Assembly (NCBI RefSeq): GCF_002807665.1
Contig: NZ_PEAY01000004.1
Location: 617,856-681,855, forward strand
DNA from: Neoalteromonas facilis
Lineage (GTDB): Bacteria; Pseudomonadota; Gammaproteobacteria; Enterobacterales; Alteromonadaceae
Reading direction: 5' to 3'
Length of the DNA stretch: 64,000 nt
Shown here: one piece after another, positions 62,711 to 64,000 of the stretch
How positions within the stretch are numbered: the first letter of the stretch is position 1
Layout of the letters: every line of letters starts with the position of its first letter
Made by a program: the position numbers and the translations under genes
The notes under the pieces: generated by a model
What the model was told of the DNA's origin: nothing
Database searches by the model: none
The model's input: the letters and a program-made list of their open reading frames with translations, nothing else

Positions 62711-63493
62711 ATGAACAAAACGATTGTTTTATTAACATTGACGTTAGCGACGTTGTTTTTCTCGCCTGTCGTTGAGGCGGGAATGAAGTGTCGAATCGAT
62801 TTTAATTACGGGGTAGTGGTTAACAATAGTCACATTCGCGTGTTGGAGGAGTCGCGTACGGTGTTGCAGATCAATAATCGTCAGCAACTGTTTATTGGCG
62901 GTGATTGGGTGACGCTGGATAACAATCAAGAGCAGCTCGTTTCACAATACGCTGAAGGCTTGCATTACGTTGTGCCGAAAATGATTATCCTGGCTACGGA
63001 AGGTGTAGATTTGGCAATTGATACGATTGACCAAGTGTATCAAGGCATTGTGGGTGTGGATCATGGCAGTTATAAGCGTTTGCACAGGGCTATGGAGCGT
63101 GCGAAAGACAAGATCCAAGGCAAGTTTCGTCATGCAAGCAACCATTACTTCATCGGCCCGGGATCATTGGAACAGGTTGATGACTTCGTCGATGAGCAAA
63201 TCGAAGCGCAGCTGGGTGAGGCCATCAGCACGTCATTAGGCGGTATATTGTCTGCCATCAGCGGACTCAACAGCGGTGATGGACCCACAGAAGAGCGCAT
63301 GCAAGCGTTGTCAGAGCGCTTGGAGCAGATGTCGGTAGAGCTTGGCGAAGATGTGGGCTCGCGTGCGGAAAACCTACGTGACAAAGCAAAGTGGTTTTGC
63401 AAAAAAATCGAGCAGTTGAATAAGGTTGAAGAGCGAATGCGAGAGACCATTCCCGAATTTGCTGCTTACGATATTATTATCGAAGCAAATTAA
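62711..63493 (+). CDS. yggN: YggN-like DUF2884 periplasmic protein
   Basis: Exported protein of 260 residues with a signal peptide ending in PVVEAG. The mature protein shows the DUF2884 (YggN) pattern with RIDFNYGVVVNN, QINNRQQLFIGGDWVTLDNNQ and the helical C-terminal part with ISTSLGGILSAISGLNSG. E. coli YggN is of similar size and unknown function. ATG 62711 gives a normal signal peptide. Confidence 0.82.
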   Translation: MNKTIVLLTLTLATLFFSPVVEAGMKCRIDFNYGVVVNNSHIRVLEESRTVLQINNRQQLFIGGDWVTLDNNQEQLVSQYAEGLHYVVPKMIILATEGVDLAIDTIDQVYQGIVGVDHGSYKRLHRAMERAKDKIQGKFRHASNHYFIGPGSLEQVDDFVDEQIEAQLGEAISTSLGGILSAISGLNSGDGPTEERMQALSERLEQMSVELGEDVGSRAENLRDKAKWFCKKIEQLNKVEERMRETIPEFAAYDIIIEAN

Positions 63494-63542
63494 GCAATCT
63501 GGTTGCTCTGAAACAAATCTTCTATCAGATGATTATCGGCTA

Positions 63543-63570
63543 GAATCAACTCCCTGCTTTGAGTTGATTC
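63543..63570. repeat. 10-bp perfect inverted repeat
   Basis: GAATCAACTC and GAGTTGATTC flank CCTGCTTT, 50 bases after yggN. No T-run follows. Confidence 0.5.
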
Positions 63571-63688
63571 CCATCATTCCCAAAGCCGAGCGGGCACCTA
63601 TGCTTTAGACAACTTCCCACCCGTCATCCTCGAGAAATCGAGGCTCTCCTGAAGACAAAGAGCTGACATTTCACTGGGCAATTATCAA

Positions 63689-63714
63689 AGGCCGCTTTGC
63701 CGTTGTAGCGGCCT
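63689..63714 (-). terminator. Hairpin likely ending the partial OMP gene
   Basis: AGGCCGCT and AGCGGCCT pair over 8 bp around a 10-base loop; on the minus strand TTTGATAATT follows. It is about 100 bases after the OMP stop codon. Confidence 0.5.
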
Positions 63715-63816
63715 CTACTTAAACAATTTCCGACTTAAACTGTGTCTTTTACCTTTCCGTTAGCACAGACTTAGATTTCGGCTATAGGTTATCTAACATC
63801 GGCGCTTTATAAGTAC

Positions 63817-64000
63817 TCAGAACGAAAAACGCACACCTATGTTAAACGTCGTGATTTTTCCATACTCATAGCCTGCATTTAGTGTGATGTTCGGAAGGAA
63901 ATGCCAGCGTCCGTTCACACCTAACAGTACGTCAGATTCGAAGGGGTCTGAACCGCTGGATGCAATACCACCGACCGCTGTGTAACGTGCATGGCCCTGC
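63817..64000 (-). CDS. Outer-membrane beta-barrel protein, C-terminal end only
   Basis: Sixty residues are readable on the minus strand up to the window edge, ending NIGVRFSF then TGA, with alternating barrel strands such as VLLGVNGRWHFLPNITL then NAGYEYGK. The terminal phenylalanine and strand pattern mark an outer-membrane barrel; the family cannot be named from this fragment. The 5' part lies outside the window. Confidence 0.75.
   Translation of the reverse strand, partial: QGHARYTAVGGIASSGSDPFESDVLLGVNGRWHFLPNITLNAGYEYGKITTFNIGVRFSF

Larger units (their letters stand above)
63494..63816. other. 323-base region between yggN and a partial OMP gene
   Basis: Holds an inverted repeat at 63543-63570 and a hairpin at 63689-63714. 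No gene is supported here. Confidence 0.5.

Noticed and set aside
1..64000. CRISPR arrays, insertion sequences, prophage or integrase genes
   Set aside because: No regularly spaced repeats, transposase, integrase or phage structural genes were seen on either strand.

Overview
The window reads as chromosomal DNA of a marine-type gammaproteobacterium, most likely of the order Alteromonadales. The assignment rests on family content: an OxyR with both redox cysteines, an IscR-controlled SUF operon, DUF3718 and YggN-like (DUF2884) periplasmic proteins, many outer-membrane and PKD/DUF1566 surface proteins, and enlarged PstC/PstA permeases. No insertion sequence, prophage, integrase or CRISPR array was seen. 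Nearly all calls come from reading protein and DNA motifs by eye; no database search was run.

Layout. (1) 1-885: end of a class I fructose-bisphosphate aldolase. (2) 1044-12090: phosphate block, with ppx and ppk (minus strand), a GcvR-like ACT protein, then pstC-pstA-pstB-phoU and a PiT transporter (plus strand). pstS and phoBR are not here. (3) 12163-18663: oxyR, an ECF sigma / anti-sigma / coiled-coil protein operon, a Tat-exported dienelactone hydrolase-like protein and a PAS-PAS hybrid histidine kinase. (4) 18811-21410, minus strand: an OprP-type porin behind a Pho box, an unlisted 46-codon gene with its own promoter and terminator, and a TolB-like propeller protein. (5) 21562-28362: iscR behind tandem IscR boxes and sufBCDS-sufA-sufT-sufE. 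(6) 28616-32148: trhP, a BadF-type sugar kinase and chrA. (7) 32223-39418: a CapW/BrxR-type WYL regulator with an operator-like inverted repeat on its promoter, then three translationally coupled genes for an SMC-like ATPase, an MksE-like protein and a third subunit, then a TerB-like gene. (8) 39449-49953: metalloprotease, ABC exporter, UspE, Fur-box TonB receptor, YigZ, and an aminotransferase/sulfotransferase pair. (9) 49974-50050: a tRNA with CAT anticodon. (10) 50169-54907: an LVIVD/Calx-beta surface protein divergent from an MbnP-MbnH metal-protein pair. (11) 54992-64000: small hypothetical genes, a LytTR regulator with lrgAB behind a structured leader carrying a terminator, a REC-CheC/PAS pair, PKD/DUF1566 proteins, DUF2937 and DUF2884 proteins, and the C-terminus of an outer-membrane barrel.

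How the genes work together. Phosphate genes dominate the left side: high-affinity (Pst) and low-affinity (Pit) uptake, polyphosphate synthesis and breakdown, and a phosphate-type porin. The SUF block is a complete Fe-S assembly line with its own cluster-sensing repressor. The WYL-SMC block is the best candidate for an undescribed system: its regulator belongs to a family that represses anti-phage loci, and its three-subunit SMC complex resembles MksBEF/Wadjet but has reversed gene order and no JetD/MksG nuclease gene beside it.
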